The notes below the pieces were generated by a model. It was not told the DNA's origin, made no database searches, and saw only the letters and a program-made list of their open reading frames with translations. Below are positions 1-7,869 of a stretch of 64,000 bases of DNA, in pieces. The position numbers and the translations under genes are program-made. Where the stretch lies: NCBI GenBank assembly GCA_030433805.1, contig JARUXA010000002.1, positions 186,001 through 250,000 on the forward strand. Reading direction: 5' to 3'. The first letter of the stretch is position 1, and every line of letters starts with the position of its first letter. This stretch comes from Sphingomonas sp. PsM26. Its GTDB lineage: Bacteria > Pseudomonadota > Alphaproteobacteria > Sphingomonadales > Sphingomonadaceae.

Positions 1-482
1 ACCAGTATCTGAACGATAAGGTCGACAAGCGACGGGCGTTGGGTGGATTTGCGGTCGTCTTGCTCGATCTGGACAATTTCAAGTCGGTCAACGACACCTA
101 TGGGCATCATACCGGCGACGACGTGTTGCAGCGGACTGCGGCGACGCTGGCCGGCCACGCGCAGGAGATCGGTTTCGCGGCGCGCCTAGGCGGGGATGAG
201 TTCGTGCTCGCGATCACCGCTCAGGAAACGATCGAACGGCTCCGCGGCTTTCTGGCAACCTTGCTCAACGATTTGTCGATGTCAGTCAGCGGTGATGCCG
301 GAACGATCACCGTCCGGGCGACGATGGGGGCGTGCCTGCTCGACGAGGGGATCACCACGCGGAGTGATATCCTGCGCCGCGCCGACCTGTCGCTCTACAA
401 TGCAAAGGCGCTGGGCAAGGGACGCGCGATGGTTGCGGGCGACTTGAGGCCGATCATGCCGGACCAGAATTTCCCGGGCTGA
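1..482 (+). CDS. GGDEF-domain diguanylate cyclase, 5'-truncated by window edge
   Basis: The reading frame is open from base 3, so the true start lies outside the window and only the C-terminal GGDEF domain is seen. The domain has the substrate-binding stretch DLDNFKSVNDTYGHHTGD and an intact GGDEF signature (about bases 189-203), followed by the usual SLYNAKALGKGR end. An intact GGDEF predicts c-di-GMP synthesis from two GTP. I see no RxxD inhibitory site just before the signature, so product feedback at that site is unlikely. The sensor or membrane part is not visible, so the input signal cannot be judged. Confidence 0.93.
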   Translation, partial: QYLNDKVDKRRALGGFAVVLLDLDNFKSVNDTYGHHTGDDVLQRTAATLAGHAQEIGFAARLGGDEFVLAITAQETIERLRGFLATLLNDLSMSVSGDAGTITVRATMGACLLDEGITTRSDILRRADLSLYNAKALGKGRAMVAGDLRPIMPDQNFPG

Positions 483-512
483 TCGCTGGTCTCGTTCTCG
501 TTGTGCCCGAAT

Positions 513-1418
513 TTACCGTCGCAGCGGCCGCCGTTCGTCCAGAAGGTTGCGGATCGTGGTTGCGGCGACTCCCGCTTCCCCCATGGCGTGGCTGATCTGA
601 TCGAGGCCCTTCACCACGTCTCCGGCTGCGAACAACCCGGGGATCGATGTGCGCTGGTGGTCGTCGACTTCGAGACACCCTTCCGTAGTGGCACGCGCAC
701 CTGCGGCTACAGCGAGTTTCGAGCGGATCGTTGAACCAAGCGCGGGATAGACGCTGTCGAAGGCAAGATCGCCGCTTGCGGTCGTCACGACCATCCGGCC
801 ACCCTCGATCCGCATTGGGGAGCAGGGGCCGTCGAGATGGCCGATCCCGGCATCTTCGAGCTTGGCGAGGCAGGTGTCGTCCAGCTCGTGATGCGCGCCG
901 GGCGCGATGAGCGTCACGTCGCGCGTATAGCCGCGCAGGAACAGCGCTTCCTTCATCCCGTGGTCGCCGGTGCCGATCACCCCTACGCGCTTGTCGGTCA
1001 CTTCGTAGCCGTCGCAGATCGGGCAGTAGCGGATCAGCCCGCGTGCGAGCGCTTCGTCATGGACGGCGTGGTCCATCTCCGGGCGGATGTTGACGACCCC
1101 GGTCGCAAGCAACACCGAACGGGTCGTAAAAACACGCGCGCCGACGTGGACCTCGAAGTCATCGCCGGTCGGGCGGATCTCTGTCACCTCGGCCGCTTCG
1201 CGCACCGCACCAAATTCCTCGGCCTGTTTGAGCATCAGCCTGAGCAGCTCGGTCCCCTTGATCCCACCGGGATAACCCGCGTGGTTGTGCGTTCGCGGGA
1301 TGAGCGCCGCACGGCTGCTGCCGCAGTCGAACAGGCGGATCTTCAGATGGAACCGCGCAAGGTAGATCGCCGCGGTGAGGCCAGCGGGGCCGGCGCCGAT
1401 GATGATACAGTCGTCCAT
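513..1418 (-). CDS. Thioredoxin-reductase-like FAD/NAD(P)H oxidoreductase
   Basis: 301 aa. The N-terminal FAD-binding GAGPAG is at residues 8-13, a redox-active CPIC followed by DGYE at 132-135, a second nucleotide site around 148-153 (GTGDHG) and the C-terminal FAD motif GLFAAGDVV. This is the order seen in thioredoxin reductases (class II pyridine nucleotide-disulfide oxidoreductases), with CPIC in place of the common CATC. The likely role is NAD(P)H-dependent reduction of a thioredoxin-like or other disulfide partner in the cytosol. The ATG at 1418 lies just before the FAD motif; longer upstream frames have no family similarity. It is divergent from vapBC across an 82-base gap holding the repeat at 1469-1490. 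The true substrate is unknown. Confidence 0.88.
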   Translation of the reverse strand: MDDCIIIGAGPAGLTAAIYLARFHLKIRLFDCGSSRAALIPRTHNHAGYPGGIKGTELLRLMLKQAEEFGAVREAAEVTEIRPTGDDFEVHVGARVFTTRSVLLATGVVNIRPEMDHAVHDEALARGLIRYCPICDGYEVTDKRVGVIGTGDHGMKEALFLRGYTRDVTLIAPGAHHELDDTCLAKLEDAGIGHLDGPCSPMRIEGGRMVVTTASGDLAFDSVYPALGSTIRSKLAVAAGARATTEGCLEVDDHQRTSIPGLFAAGDVVKGLDQISHAMGEAGVAATTIRNLLDERRPLRR

Positions 1419-1468
1419 GGCTGCGATACGTCTGCACGGTCGCATCGTTCCTTGACGATCTGCCAGCT

Positions 1469-1490
1469 TGTATATACACGCTGTATATAC
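1469..1490. promoter_or_regulatory. Tandem TGTATATAC repeats, probable antitoxin operator
   Basis: TGTATATAC occurs twice, at 1469-1477 and 1482-1490, with 13 bases between starts. Each copy contains the perfect palindrome GTATATAC. The block ends 10 bases before the antitoxin start and lies between divergent genes. Type II antitoxins commonly bind palindromes over their own promoter, so this is the best candidate for VapB/VapBC autoregulation; that is inference. Confidence 0.6.
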
Positions 1491-1500
1491 GGAGATTGGC

Positions 1501-1773
1501 ATGGCACAGGAATTTCGCGCCAAGGTATTCAAATCGGGGAATTCATTGGCGGTGCGGCTGCCGAAGGGACTCGGTGCAATCGAAGGAACAGAAATGATCG
1601 TTCGAGAAGATCGCGGCACGTTCACCTTCGAGCCTGCGAACACGAAGCGCAAGATTTCCGGGGATGGCTGGATGGGGGCATTGCCCTGGTTGTCGCCCGT
1701 TACGGCGGAGGATCGCGAATTCGACCACAGCCCTCGACCGTGGGACGATCCTGACTGGCCATCGGCGGCGTGA
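1501..1773 (+). CDS. vapB: VapB/VagC-type antitoxin (AbrB/MazE fold)
   Basis: 90 aa. The N-terminal part ([20 protein letters not shown], residues about 4-23) is the typical swapped-hairpin AbrB/MazE DNA-binding fold of VagC-like antitoxins. The C-terminal part is Trp/Pro/Asp rich ([10 protein letters not shown]), as expected of the toxin-wrapping tail. The ATG at 1501 follows GGAGATTGGC; an upstream in-frame ATG at 1468 would overlap the operator repeats and is less likely. Its stop overlaps the toxin start by four bases (GTGA), so the pair is translationally coupled. The expected role is neutralising the toxin and repressing the operon. Confidence 0.87.
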   Translation: MAQEFRAKVFKSGNSLAVRLPKGLGAIEGTEMIVREDRGTFTFEPANTKRKISGDGWMGALPWLSPVTAEDREFDHSPRPWDDPDWPSAA

Positions 1774-2144
1774 TCTATCTTCTCGATACGAATATTTGCA
1801 TTCTGTTGCTGGCAACGAAGGCTGATCGTCTTCGCGCTCGCGTGCTCGATTGTGTCGAAGGCGTTCTGGCGGTTTCCTCCGTTACGTTCGCCGAGATTGC
1901 CTTTGGTAGCCGGAACGGAAAGATGCCTCCGCTCAAGGTTCTGGAAGCCTTCATTCGCGACGTCCCGCCAGTTCCGTTCGACACGGCGGCGGCGCGTCAA
2001 TATGCCGAACTGCCTTTCCGGCGCGGCAGTTTCGATCGGTTAATCGCTGCCCACGCGCTAGCGCTCGATCTGACCCTCGTAACCAACAATGAACGCGATT
2101 TTGCCGACATCCCCAATCTGCGCGTAGAGAATTGGACGCTATGA
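1770..2144 (+). CDS. vapC: VapC-type PIN-domain toxin ribonuclease
   Basis: 124 aa, GTG start, close to the usual VapC length of about 130. The PIN-domain acidic residues are all present: D6 in LLDTN, E42 in FAEIAFG, D89 in [12 protein letters not shown] and D110 after VTNNER. The family cleaves RNA, often tRNA or the 23S sarcin-ricin loop, with Mg2+; the target here cannot be read from sequence. The toxin looks catalytically intact. Its stop codon overlaps the trmD start (ATGA at 2141-2144), so it sits inside a translation unit with trmD and rplS, an unusual position. Confidence 0.9.
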   Translation: MIYLLDTNICILLLATKADRLRARVLDCVEGVLAVSSVTFAEIAFGSRNGKMPPLKVLEAFIRDVPPVPFDTAAARQYAELPFRRGSFDRLIAAHALALDLTLVTNNERDFADIPNLRVENWTL

Positions 2145-2872
2145 CTTTCGCCGCCACCGTCCTCACCCTCTACCCCGAGATGTTCCCCGGCCCGCTCGGC
2201 ATCTCGCTCGCGGGCCGCGCGCTGGGGGAGGGGAAATGGACCCTCGACGCGCGCAACATCCGCGACTTCGCGACCGACAAGCATCGCACCGTCGACGAGA
2301 CCCCGGCGGGCGGCGGCGCGGGGATGGTGCTCAAGGCCGACGTCCTCGCCGCGGCGATCGATAGCGTCGCAACCGGCGCGCCGATCCTCGCGATGACGCC
2401 GCGTGGTCGTCCGCTCACCCAGGCGCGCGTCCGCGACCTCGCGCAAGGGCCCGGCGTCACCGTCCTGTGTGGCCGGTTCGAGGGGTTCGACGAACGCATC
2501 TTCGTAGCACGGGGCATCGAGGAGGTGTCGATCGGCGACTATATCCTGTCGGGGGGCGAGATGGGTGCGCTGGTGCTGCTCGACGCTTGCATTCGGCTGC
2601 TTCCCGGCGTAATGGGCGCGGCTTCCAGCGGTGATGACGAGAGCTTCGAAAGCGGCCTTCTCGAATATCCGCAGTACACCCGACCATTTGAATGGGAAGG
2701 GCGCACGATCCCCGAAGTGTTGCGATCGGGGGATCATGCGAGGATTTCGGCATGGCGCAAGCACATGGCCGAGACCGATACACGGCTACGGCGGCCGGAT
2801 CTGTGGGAGCGCCATGAGGGTGCTCGGGTCCAACCGCCCTCTGGCGCGCGACGACAGACGAAGGACGCATGA
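2141..2872 (+). CDS. trmD: tRNA (guanine(37)-N1)-methyltransferase
   Basis: 243 aa, normal for TrmD. It methylates G37 of tRNAs that read CNN codons, using S-adenosylmethionine, and so prevents +1 frameshifting. Key signatures are GRFEGFDER at 111-119 and [11 protein letters not shown] at 130-140, the knot that binds SAM. The ATG at 2141 overlaps the vapC stop by four bases; a TTG nine bases upstream is possible but lacks support. It is followed after one base by rplS. In most bacteria the order is rpsP-rimM-trmD-rplS; here vapBC stands where rimM would be. Confidence 0.97.
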   Translation: MTFAATVLTLYPEMFPGPLGISLAGRALGEGKWTLDARNIRDFATDKHRTVDETPAGGGAGMVLKADVLAAAIDSVATGAPILAMTPRGRPLTQARVRDLAQGPGVTVLCGRFEGFDERIFVARGIEEVSIGDYILSGGEMGALVLLDACIRLLPGVMGAASSGDDESFESGLLEYPQYTRPFEWEGRTIPEVLRSGDHARISAWRKHMAETDTRLRRPDLWERHEGARVQPPSGARRQTKDA

Positions 2873-2873
2873 G

Positions 2874-3266
2874 ATGAATCTCATCCAGACGATCGAAGCC
2901 GAGAACATTGCCAAGTTTCTCGAAACCAAGCAGATCCCCGAATTCCGCCCTGGCGATACGCTCAAGGTCGGCGTGAAGGTTGTCGAAGGCGAGCGCACCC
3001 GCGTCCAGAACTACGAAGGCGTGTGCATCGCGCGTTCGAACAAGGGCATGGGCAGCAACTTTACCGTGCGGAAGATTTCGTTCGGTGAGGGCGTGGAGCG
3101 CGTCTTCCCGCTGTATTCGCCGAACATCGACAGCATCGTCGTCGTCCGCAAGGGCGCGGTGCGTCGTGCGAAGCTGTACTATCTGCGTGGACGCACCGGC
3201 AAGTCGGCGCGTATCGCAGAGCGTCGCGACACGCGTCCTGCAAAGGGCACTGCCGCAGCCGAGTAA
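2874..3266 (+). CDS. rplS: 50S ribosomal protein L19
   Basis: 130 aa including a short Ala/Lys tail, normal for alphaproteobacterial L19. It sits at the 30S-50S interface. Recognisable stretches are [16 protein letters not shown], the [12 protein letters not shown] core and the basic [21 protein letters not shown] end. The ATG at 2874 starts one base after the trmD stop (TGAGATG), which indicates coupled translation. A strong terminator follows 30 bases after the stop, closing the operon. Confidence 0.97.
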   Translation: MNLIQTIEAENIAKFLETKQIPEFRPGDTLKVGVKVVEGERTRVQNYEGVCIARSNKGMGSNFTVRKISFGEGVERVFPLYSPNIDSIVVVRKGAVRRAKLYYLRGRTGKSARIAERRDTRPAKGTAAAE

Positions 3267-3295
3267 TCGGACGGCGTCTCGATCAGGCTCGAAGG

Positions 3296-3328
3296 GGGCG
3301 CGGAAACTTCGGTTTCCGCGCCCTTTTT
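3296..3328 (+). terminator. Rho-independent terminator of the vapBC-trmD-rplS operon
   Basis: A perfect 12-bp stem (GGGCGCGGAAAC at 3296-3307 pairing with 3312-3323) has a TTCG tetraloop and is followed by five T. It lies 30 bases downstream of the rplS stop. Confidence 0.93.
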
Positions 3329-3441
3329 GACGGGCTGGGGTCGGGCCGGGGGCGTTGGGGTGGACTTAAAACGCGAATGACCGCTGTCGCCCAAGCTGGG
3401 ACATCAGGTTTCCCCGAGGCCGCAACCGAACACTTACGTAG

Positions 3442-3837
3442 TCAGGCCGTCCAAGCTGCATTTTGGATGACGACCCGATATCCATCAGGATCTTCAAAGG
3501 TCCGACCCTGTTGGTCCCAATAGGCGTTGAACGCCGGAACCGCCGGAAAACCCGCAGCATTCAGCCTGTCCACCGCCGCCTGCCATTCTTCGACAAGGGG
3601 CAGGTAAAAGACCAGAAGGTTATCCTGCGTCGGGGATCGCCCGGCAATATGGCCATGCGCTTTCGTAAATTCGAAATGATATGGTGCGCCCCGGCTCCCG
3701 AGCATGATGCCGTCGAAGCCATCATGGTCTGCAAACCGGTACAGAATCCGTAAACCTAGTCCATCCCGATAGAATGGAAGCAGAGCGTCCAGATTATCGG
3801 TCGGGCGAGCAACCCTGAGTGTCGGAACTACGGTCAT
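3442..3837 (-). CDS. VOC-family (glyoxalase/bleomycin-resistance fold) protein
   Basis: 131 aa, one vicinal-oxygen-chelate module pair. The N-terminal half holds LRVARPTDNLDALLPFYRDGLGL and the C-terminal half ends in FEDPDGYRVVIQNA, the usual closing strand. Members bind a metal and act on varied substrates, so glyoxalase, dioxygenase or drug-binding activity cannot be separated by eye. The ATG at 3837 is preferred to one 21 bases upstream because the fold starts directly after it. It converges with rplS across the terminator. Function stays general. Confidence 0.82.
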   Translation of the reverse strand: MTVVPTLRVARPTDNLDALLPFYRDGLGLRILYRFADHDGFDGIMLGSRGAPYHFEFTKAHGHIAGRSPTQDNLLVFYLPLVEEWQAAVDRLNAAGFPAVPAFNAYWDQQGRTFEDPDGYRVVIQNAAWTA

Positions 3838-3858
3838 AGCGCAAAGCTTACGCCCCAC

Positions 3859-4477
3859 TTCGGATCAGTCGCAAGTGATCAACGACGACCGAAACTGTCC
3901 TGTTTAGAAGCCACCAACCTCCCTCGTTCACCCTGATGCGGCGGGGTCCGTCACTGGAGGGGGCACGCCCCCATTCCTGCATCCCCGCAACGGCATGGCG
4001 TCTGCCAAACCACGGCTGTTCTCCTGCGCAGGCGCGAGAACAGGAGTCGCGAGAAATGTAAGCTGTTGTTTTGCTTGGCTCTGGATTCCCGCCTGCGCGG
4101 GAAAACAGCAAGCGAAAGGTCCGTAGACCGGCTTTCGCAGAGGTCTCGCGACGGCGGGGATCCATACTGGGTGACTGCACAGTATGAGACGGACGGTGCT
4201 GCTGGATTCCCGCCTAAGCGGGAATAACGGACAGGCTGCAGGTAATTCCGTTGCTCACCGTCATACCCACGACGACAGATTTCCACCGAACTAAGACGTT
4301 GCGGCCTCTTGCTACCCAAAGAGAACGCACACCGCTGCATAACGAAACCCTGGAAAAGACAACAGGATGATGGCGAAAAGTGCTAGTCATGCATCTCAGT
4401 CGGCTGCAGCTCGGCGTACGACTTCTTTCATTATTCAGGTAATTTTCGGCCCGTTAACAGAGTCGTAGAGGTTACAG
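3859..4477. repeat. Intergenic region filled with degenerate palindromic repeats
   Basis: About 620 bases with no convincing gene. It holds several arms of the sphingomonad-type palindrome GGATTCCCGCCTNNGCGGGAA: one at 4081-4103 and one at 4202-4230, with a partial partner ending CGGGGATCCAT at 4153-4164. Open frames on the minus strand run across these palindromes and have no domain similarity. The 4153-4230 block matches the layout of the cleaner pair at 12085-12174. Confidence 0.6.
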
Positions 4478-4885
4478 TTGCAAGACGCCCCGGTGACCAT
4501 TGCTGGATTTTCAATCGACCCCGATGTCGCGCGTGAGTTTATCCGGATCCGTTTGTCTGGTTTTTTTAGCGTGGACGACATCGAGCGCTTCGAAGCTGAG
4601 CTATTGCGGGTTCACCAGCGGATGGGCTGCGGACGCAAGGGTGGGCCTCTGACGGTCACCGACGTTACGGGGATGTCCATCCAGAGCCAGGACGTCGTCA
4701 GCCGCTGGGGCAAGTTTCTGGCAAATCCTGCGCACCGGTCGCGGCGTCTTGCGTTCGTAACTGGCTCCACGCTTGCCCGCATGCAGCTCGAACGCGCGTC
4801 GGCAGGCCGCGGCGCACGCGTCTTCACCGATGCAGCAGAAGCAGAAGCCTGGCTGTTCGCCGACGATGCTAGTCGACCGGCCTGA
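4478..4885 (+). CDS. Conserved hypothetical protein, SpoIIAA/STAS-like
   Basis: 135 aa, cytosolic, no signal peptide. The pattern (IRLSGFFSVDDIERFEAELLRVHQRM, then a hydrophobic strand, then helices and a C-terminal EAEAWLF) resembles the small SpoIIAA-like/STAS-type family, but no diagnostic residue can be pointed to. The TTG start at 4478 is supported by AGAGG seven bases upstream; an alternative GTG lies at 4493. It converges with the exported protein gene on the other strand, with overlapping 3' ends. The function is unknown. Confidence 0.7.
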   Translation: MQDAPVTIAGFSIDPDVAREFIRIRLSGFFSVDDIERFEAELLRVHQRMGCGRKGGPLTVTDVTGMSIQSQDVVSRWGKFLANPAHRSRRLAFVTGSTLARMQLERASAGRGARVFTDAAEAEAWLFADDASRPA

Positions 4886-5561
4886 CCGCGTCGAACGTCA
4901 CCGACGTCTTTATCTGCCCGCTCTTGCCCATCAGCGATCCCGCCATCACGCTCGCCGATCCGTCCGGGATCGGCGCGCCGTTCGGGAGCAATCTGTAGCG
5001 GCTGGAGAAGTCGATGCTTTGGATCGAGGCGACCATCATCATTCGGAAGCCCTTGGTCGAGACGAAGCGGACCCGTTCGACATAGGGAGCTGCCCCCTTC
5101 AAATTGACCAGCGCCTCCGCCTGCGTGTCGGGAGAAGCATCGTGCGATCCGATCTTGAGCACGCCTGCGGGCAGGCGGGCGAAATGGTAGGTGGCATAGC
5201 CCGGCGTCGTGTCGCTGCGCGTGGCGGGCGCGCCGAACCACTCGGCGAGCTCCGCATAAGACGGCGTCGGTCCGCGCTTTGCCTTGCGTGATTGCGTCAC
5301 GTCCTTCGCGCTCGGTGCCTGCCCGTCGACGCTCACCAGCGACCACCGGTCGGCGATCGGGCGGCGCGGATCGTAGCGTTCCACGAACACCTTGCGCGGG
5401 GCTCCGCTGCGCTCGATCACCAGCGTCCGCTGGAAGCTGTAGCCGTCCGGCCGGGTGGCCTTGATCGACGCGAGCAGCTTGCCTTGCAGCGCGTCGGCGT
5501 GGGCTTCGATCGGCGCGATGGCGGCTGCGATCATCGTGACGGCGAGGAACCGGGTGAACAA
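4869..5561 (-). CDS. Exported protein of unknown function
   Basis: 230 aa. A cleavable signal peptide is likely: FTRFLAVTMIAAAIAPIEAHA, then mature ADALQGKL. The mature part has no transmembrane segment and includes beta-rich stretches such as GYATYHFARLPAGVLKIG and VRFVSTKGFRMMMVASIQ. I do not recognise a named family. The TTG at 5561 is chosen because GAAAGG lies eight bases before it and it gives a complete signal peptide; the ATG inside the signal sequence would truncate it. The next gene on this strand (5636-6325) ends 74 bases upstream, so co-transcription is possible. Confidence 0.68.
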   Translation of the reverse strand: MFTRFLAVTMIAAAIAPIEAHADALQGKLLASIKATRPDGYSFQRTLVIERSGAPRKVFVERYDPRRPIADRWSLVSVDGQAPSAKDVTQSRKAKRGPTPSYAELAEWFGAPATRSDTTPGYATYHFARLPAGVLKIGSHDASPDTQAEALVNLKGAAPYVERVRFVSTKGFRMMMVASIQSIDFSSRYRLLPNGAPIPDGSASVMAGSLMGKSGQIKTSVTFDAVRPVD

Positions 5562-5635
5562 TGCGATGCCCTTTCGAGGAGGAAACCGAGACTGATAGCG
5601 CTTGGGTGAACGCAAGCTGACGCCAAGCGCAGCGG

Positions 5636-6325
5636 TCATAAGACCCGCAATCCCAATTCCCCAAGCAACTGTCCCGCCTGTTCGCGCGAGATCGTGGCCC
5701 CGCGGAACTGGCGCGCGTCGACCAGCGCGATCCCGCCGAGATCCGCCCCGCGCAGATCGGCACCGTCGAAACGGCACCCCGCAACGCCCGCGTCGCGCAG
5801 GCTGCAATCCTCGAAGACGGTCGCGCGGAAGTCGGTCTTGCGCAGGTCGGCCTGGCCGAAATCGATCTTGCGCAGCGTCTGTTTGCGAAAGGAGAAGCCG
5901 GGCAGCTTTGCGTTGATCAGCAGTACTTCGTCGAGCAGCAGATCGAACGCCTTCGCGTCCGACAGGTCAACGCCGGTCAGCTTGCTGCGGGCGAAGCGTG
6001 CGCCGGAGAGCGTTGCGTTGCGGAATACGGCATTGTTGAAGTCGCTGGCCTCGAACCGCGCATCGCTCAAGTCCGCGCGCAGAAAACGCGCGAACGCCCC
6101 GCGGCACGACGTCCAGACGCTGCCCTCCAGCCGCGCACCGGTAAAGTCGCCGCGGCGAACGGTACAACGGTCGAACGTCCAGTGCGCCAAATTCAGACCG
6201 GACAGGTCAGCGCCATCGATATCGCAGTCAACGAGATGGTGTGGGCCAGCCGTACGGGACAGGCATTCCAGGTCGCCTCTAACAAGGGTTTGACCGGCAA
6301 GCGGGGACGAAGCGGCTGAGGTCAT
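5636..6325 (-). CDS. Qnr-like pentapeptide-repeat protein
   Basis: 229 aa, close to the 214-226 aa of Qnr proteins. From about residue 25 it is built of A(D/N)LXX-type pentapeptides (GADLSGLNLAHWTF, RADLSDARFEASDF, LTGVDLSDAKAFDL, GADLRGADLGGIAL), the code of right-handed quadrilateral beta-helices. The C-terminus ISREQAGQLLGELGLRVL matches the position and pattern of the Qnr C-terminal cap (QASLLMERLG in QnrA). Qnr proteins mimic DNA and shield gyrase from quinolones. The ATG at 6325 has GAGGA upstream. Whether this one protects gyrase is inference. It is divergent from the DUF418 gene. Confidence 0.85.
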   Translation of the reverse strand: MTSAASSPLAGQTLVRGDLECLSRTAGPHHLVDCDIDGADLSGLNLAHWTFDRCTVRRGDFTGARLEGSVWTSCRGAFARFLRADLSDARFEASDFNNAVFRNATLSGARFARSKLTGVDLSDAKAFDLLLDEVLLINAKLPGFSFRKQTLRKIDFGQADLRKTDFRATVFEDCSLRDAGVAGCRFDGADLRGADLGGIALVDARQFRGATISREQAGQLLGELGLRVL

Positions 6326-6438
6326 CTGTTCCTCGTAGGGAGCCCGCACGGGCTTGGCCATCCGGCATGAAGCGGCGCGATCTTGGCAGGGGGAAGGTGC
6401 GCCTGCTAGGGGTACACGCCCGCTATTCCAGGAATGCC

Positions 6439-7776
6439 ATGGTCGACGTCGCCTCAACCCCCGTCGAACCCGATGGCGCGCCGCGGATCGCGGTGCTCGA
6501 TATCCTGCGCGGGATCGCGATCCTCGGGATCCTGTTCATGAACATCAACGACATGGGGCAATCGCTCCACGCATCCTTCGACGACGTGCGGCACCTTGGC
6601 TGGTCGGCAATCGATCAGGTCGTCTGGTGGGTGCGCGAAGTGCTCGCGATGGGGACCGCGCGGGCGCTGCTCGAGATGCTGTTCGGCGCGGGCATGGTGA
6701 TTCTGACCGACCGGTTCGCGACGCAGGCCGAGGAGTCGGTCGTGCTGCGGCGGTATTTCACGCGCAACATCGTCCTGTTGCTATTCGGGTTGGTGCATGT
6801 GTTCGTGCTGCTGTGGCCCGGCGACATCCTCCACACTTATGCGCTGGCGGCGATGATCGCTTTCCTGTTCCGCGAATTGCGACCGCGCGCGCTGCTGTTC
6901 CTGGGATCGAGCATGGCGGTGTTCTTCCTGATCGGCGGCGCGATGACCTATAGCGCGAGCGTCTCCGACGCCGCCGACGTCCAGCGTGTCGTGGCGCGGC
7001 AGCACGCGGGGCAGGCGCTGTCGCAAGCCGACAAGGCGGTCCTGACCGACCAGGCCGCGCGGACCAAAGCGCGCGCGACGATGACGGCGGAGGTGAAGGC
7101 GCGGATCGCCGCCGAGGACAAGGCGCGGACGGGGACGTTCACGACCTGGGCGACGCAGCAATGGGCGACGTTCGGCTATACCGAGGGGCAGGGGTTCGAG
7201 ACCCTCTTCGTCTGGGAGGCGGCGGCGACGATGCTGATCGGCGCGGGGCTGTACCGCCTCGGGGTGTTGCAGGGCGCGCGCTCGCGGCGCTTCTATGGCG
7301 GGCTGACGCTCGGGGGCTATGCCGTCGGCGTGCCGTTGCGATTGTTCGAGGCCTATGCCGGGACGCGGTTCGACGGGTCGCCGGACTTCAGCATGGCGAC
7401 GAGCGAGATCGCGCGGCTGGCGATGACGCTCGGGCATCTGGGTCTGATCAATCTGCTGGTGACGACGGTGATCGGCGCGCGGCTGCTGCGCCCGTTCGTC
7501 GCGGCGGGGCGGACCGCGCTGTCGATCTATGTCGCGCAGACGCTGATCTGCCTGTGGGTGCTGTATCCGCCGTTCATGCTGGGGCTGTACGGCACGATGA
7601 GCTGGACCGGGCTGATGCTGACCGCGGTGGTGATCGACGCCGTACTGCTGGTGGGGGCGAACCTGTGGGTGCGGCGGTTCCGGATCGCGCCGGTCGAATG
7701 GGCGTGGCGCTCGCTGATCGAGCGGCGGATGCTGCCATGGCGGGTCCGCGCCCGCGACGCCACTGCAATCCCCTGA
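6439..7776 (+). CDS. DUF418 family inner-membrane protein
   Basis: 445 aa integral membrane protein. The opening RIAVLDILRGIAILGILFMNI is the hallmark of the YeiB/DUF418 family, related to heparan-alpha-glucosaminide acetyltransferase-like membrane proteins. Several further membrane segments follow, and the C-terminal half (from about 235) holds the DUF418 domain with GRTALSIYVAQTL. A soluble Ala/Lys-rich insert occupies about 175-225. The ATG at 6439 has AGGA upstream and begins right before the family signature. Substrate and reaction are not established for the family; acyl transfer across the membrane is only a suggestion. Confidence 0.87.
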   Translation: MVDVASTPVEPDGAPRIAVLDILRGIAILGILFMNINDMGQSLHASFDDVRHLGWSAIDQVVWWVREVLAMGTARALLEMLFGAGMVILTDRFATQAEESVVLRRYFTRNIVLLLFGLVHVFVLLWPGDILHTYALAAMIAFLFRELRPRALLFLGSSMAVFFLIGGAMTYSASVSDAADVQRVVARQHAGQALSQADKAVLTDQAARTKARATMTAEVKARIAAEDKARTGTFTTWATQQWATFGYTEGQGFETLFVWEAAATMLIGAGLYRLGVLQGARSRRFYGGLTLGGYAVGVPLRLFEAYAGTRFDGSPDFSMATSEIARLAMTLGHLGLINLLVTTVIGARLLRPFVAAGRTALSIYVAQTLICLWVLYPPFMLGLYGTMSWTGLMLTAVVIDAVLLVGANLWVRRFRIAPVEWAWRSLIERRMLPWRVRARDATAIP

Positions 7777-7869
7777 CACAGCGGGCTTTACGCCGACACC
7801 CTGCGCCGCGATAAGCCAGCAACGCCCGCCAAGGTCGGGCCGGGGCAATCGAGAGAGCGGAGATGCGGG

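Noticed and set aside
3848..4340. Two minus-strand frames of 110 and 129 codons
   Set aside because: They are built from the intergenic palindromes (repeated FSRxxGNP-like translations), a common artefact of these repeats.
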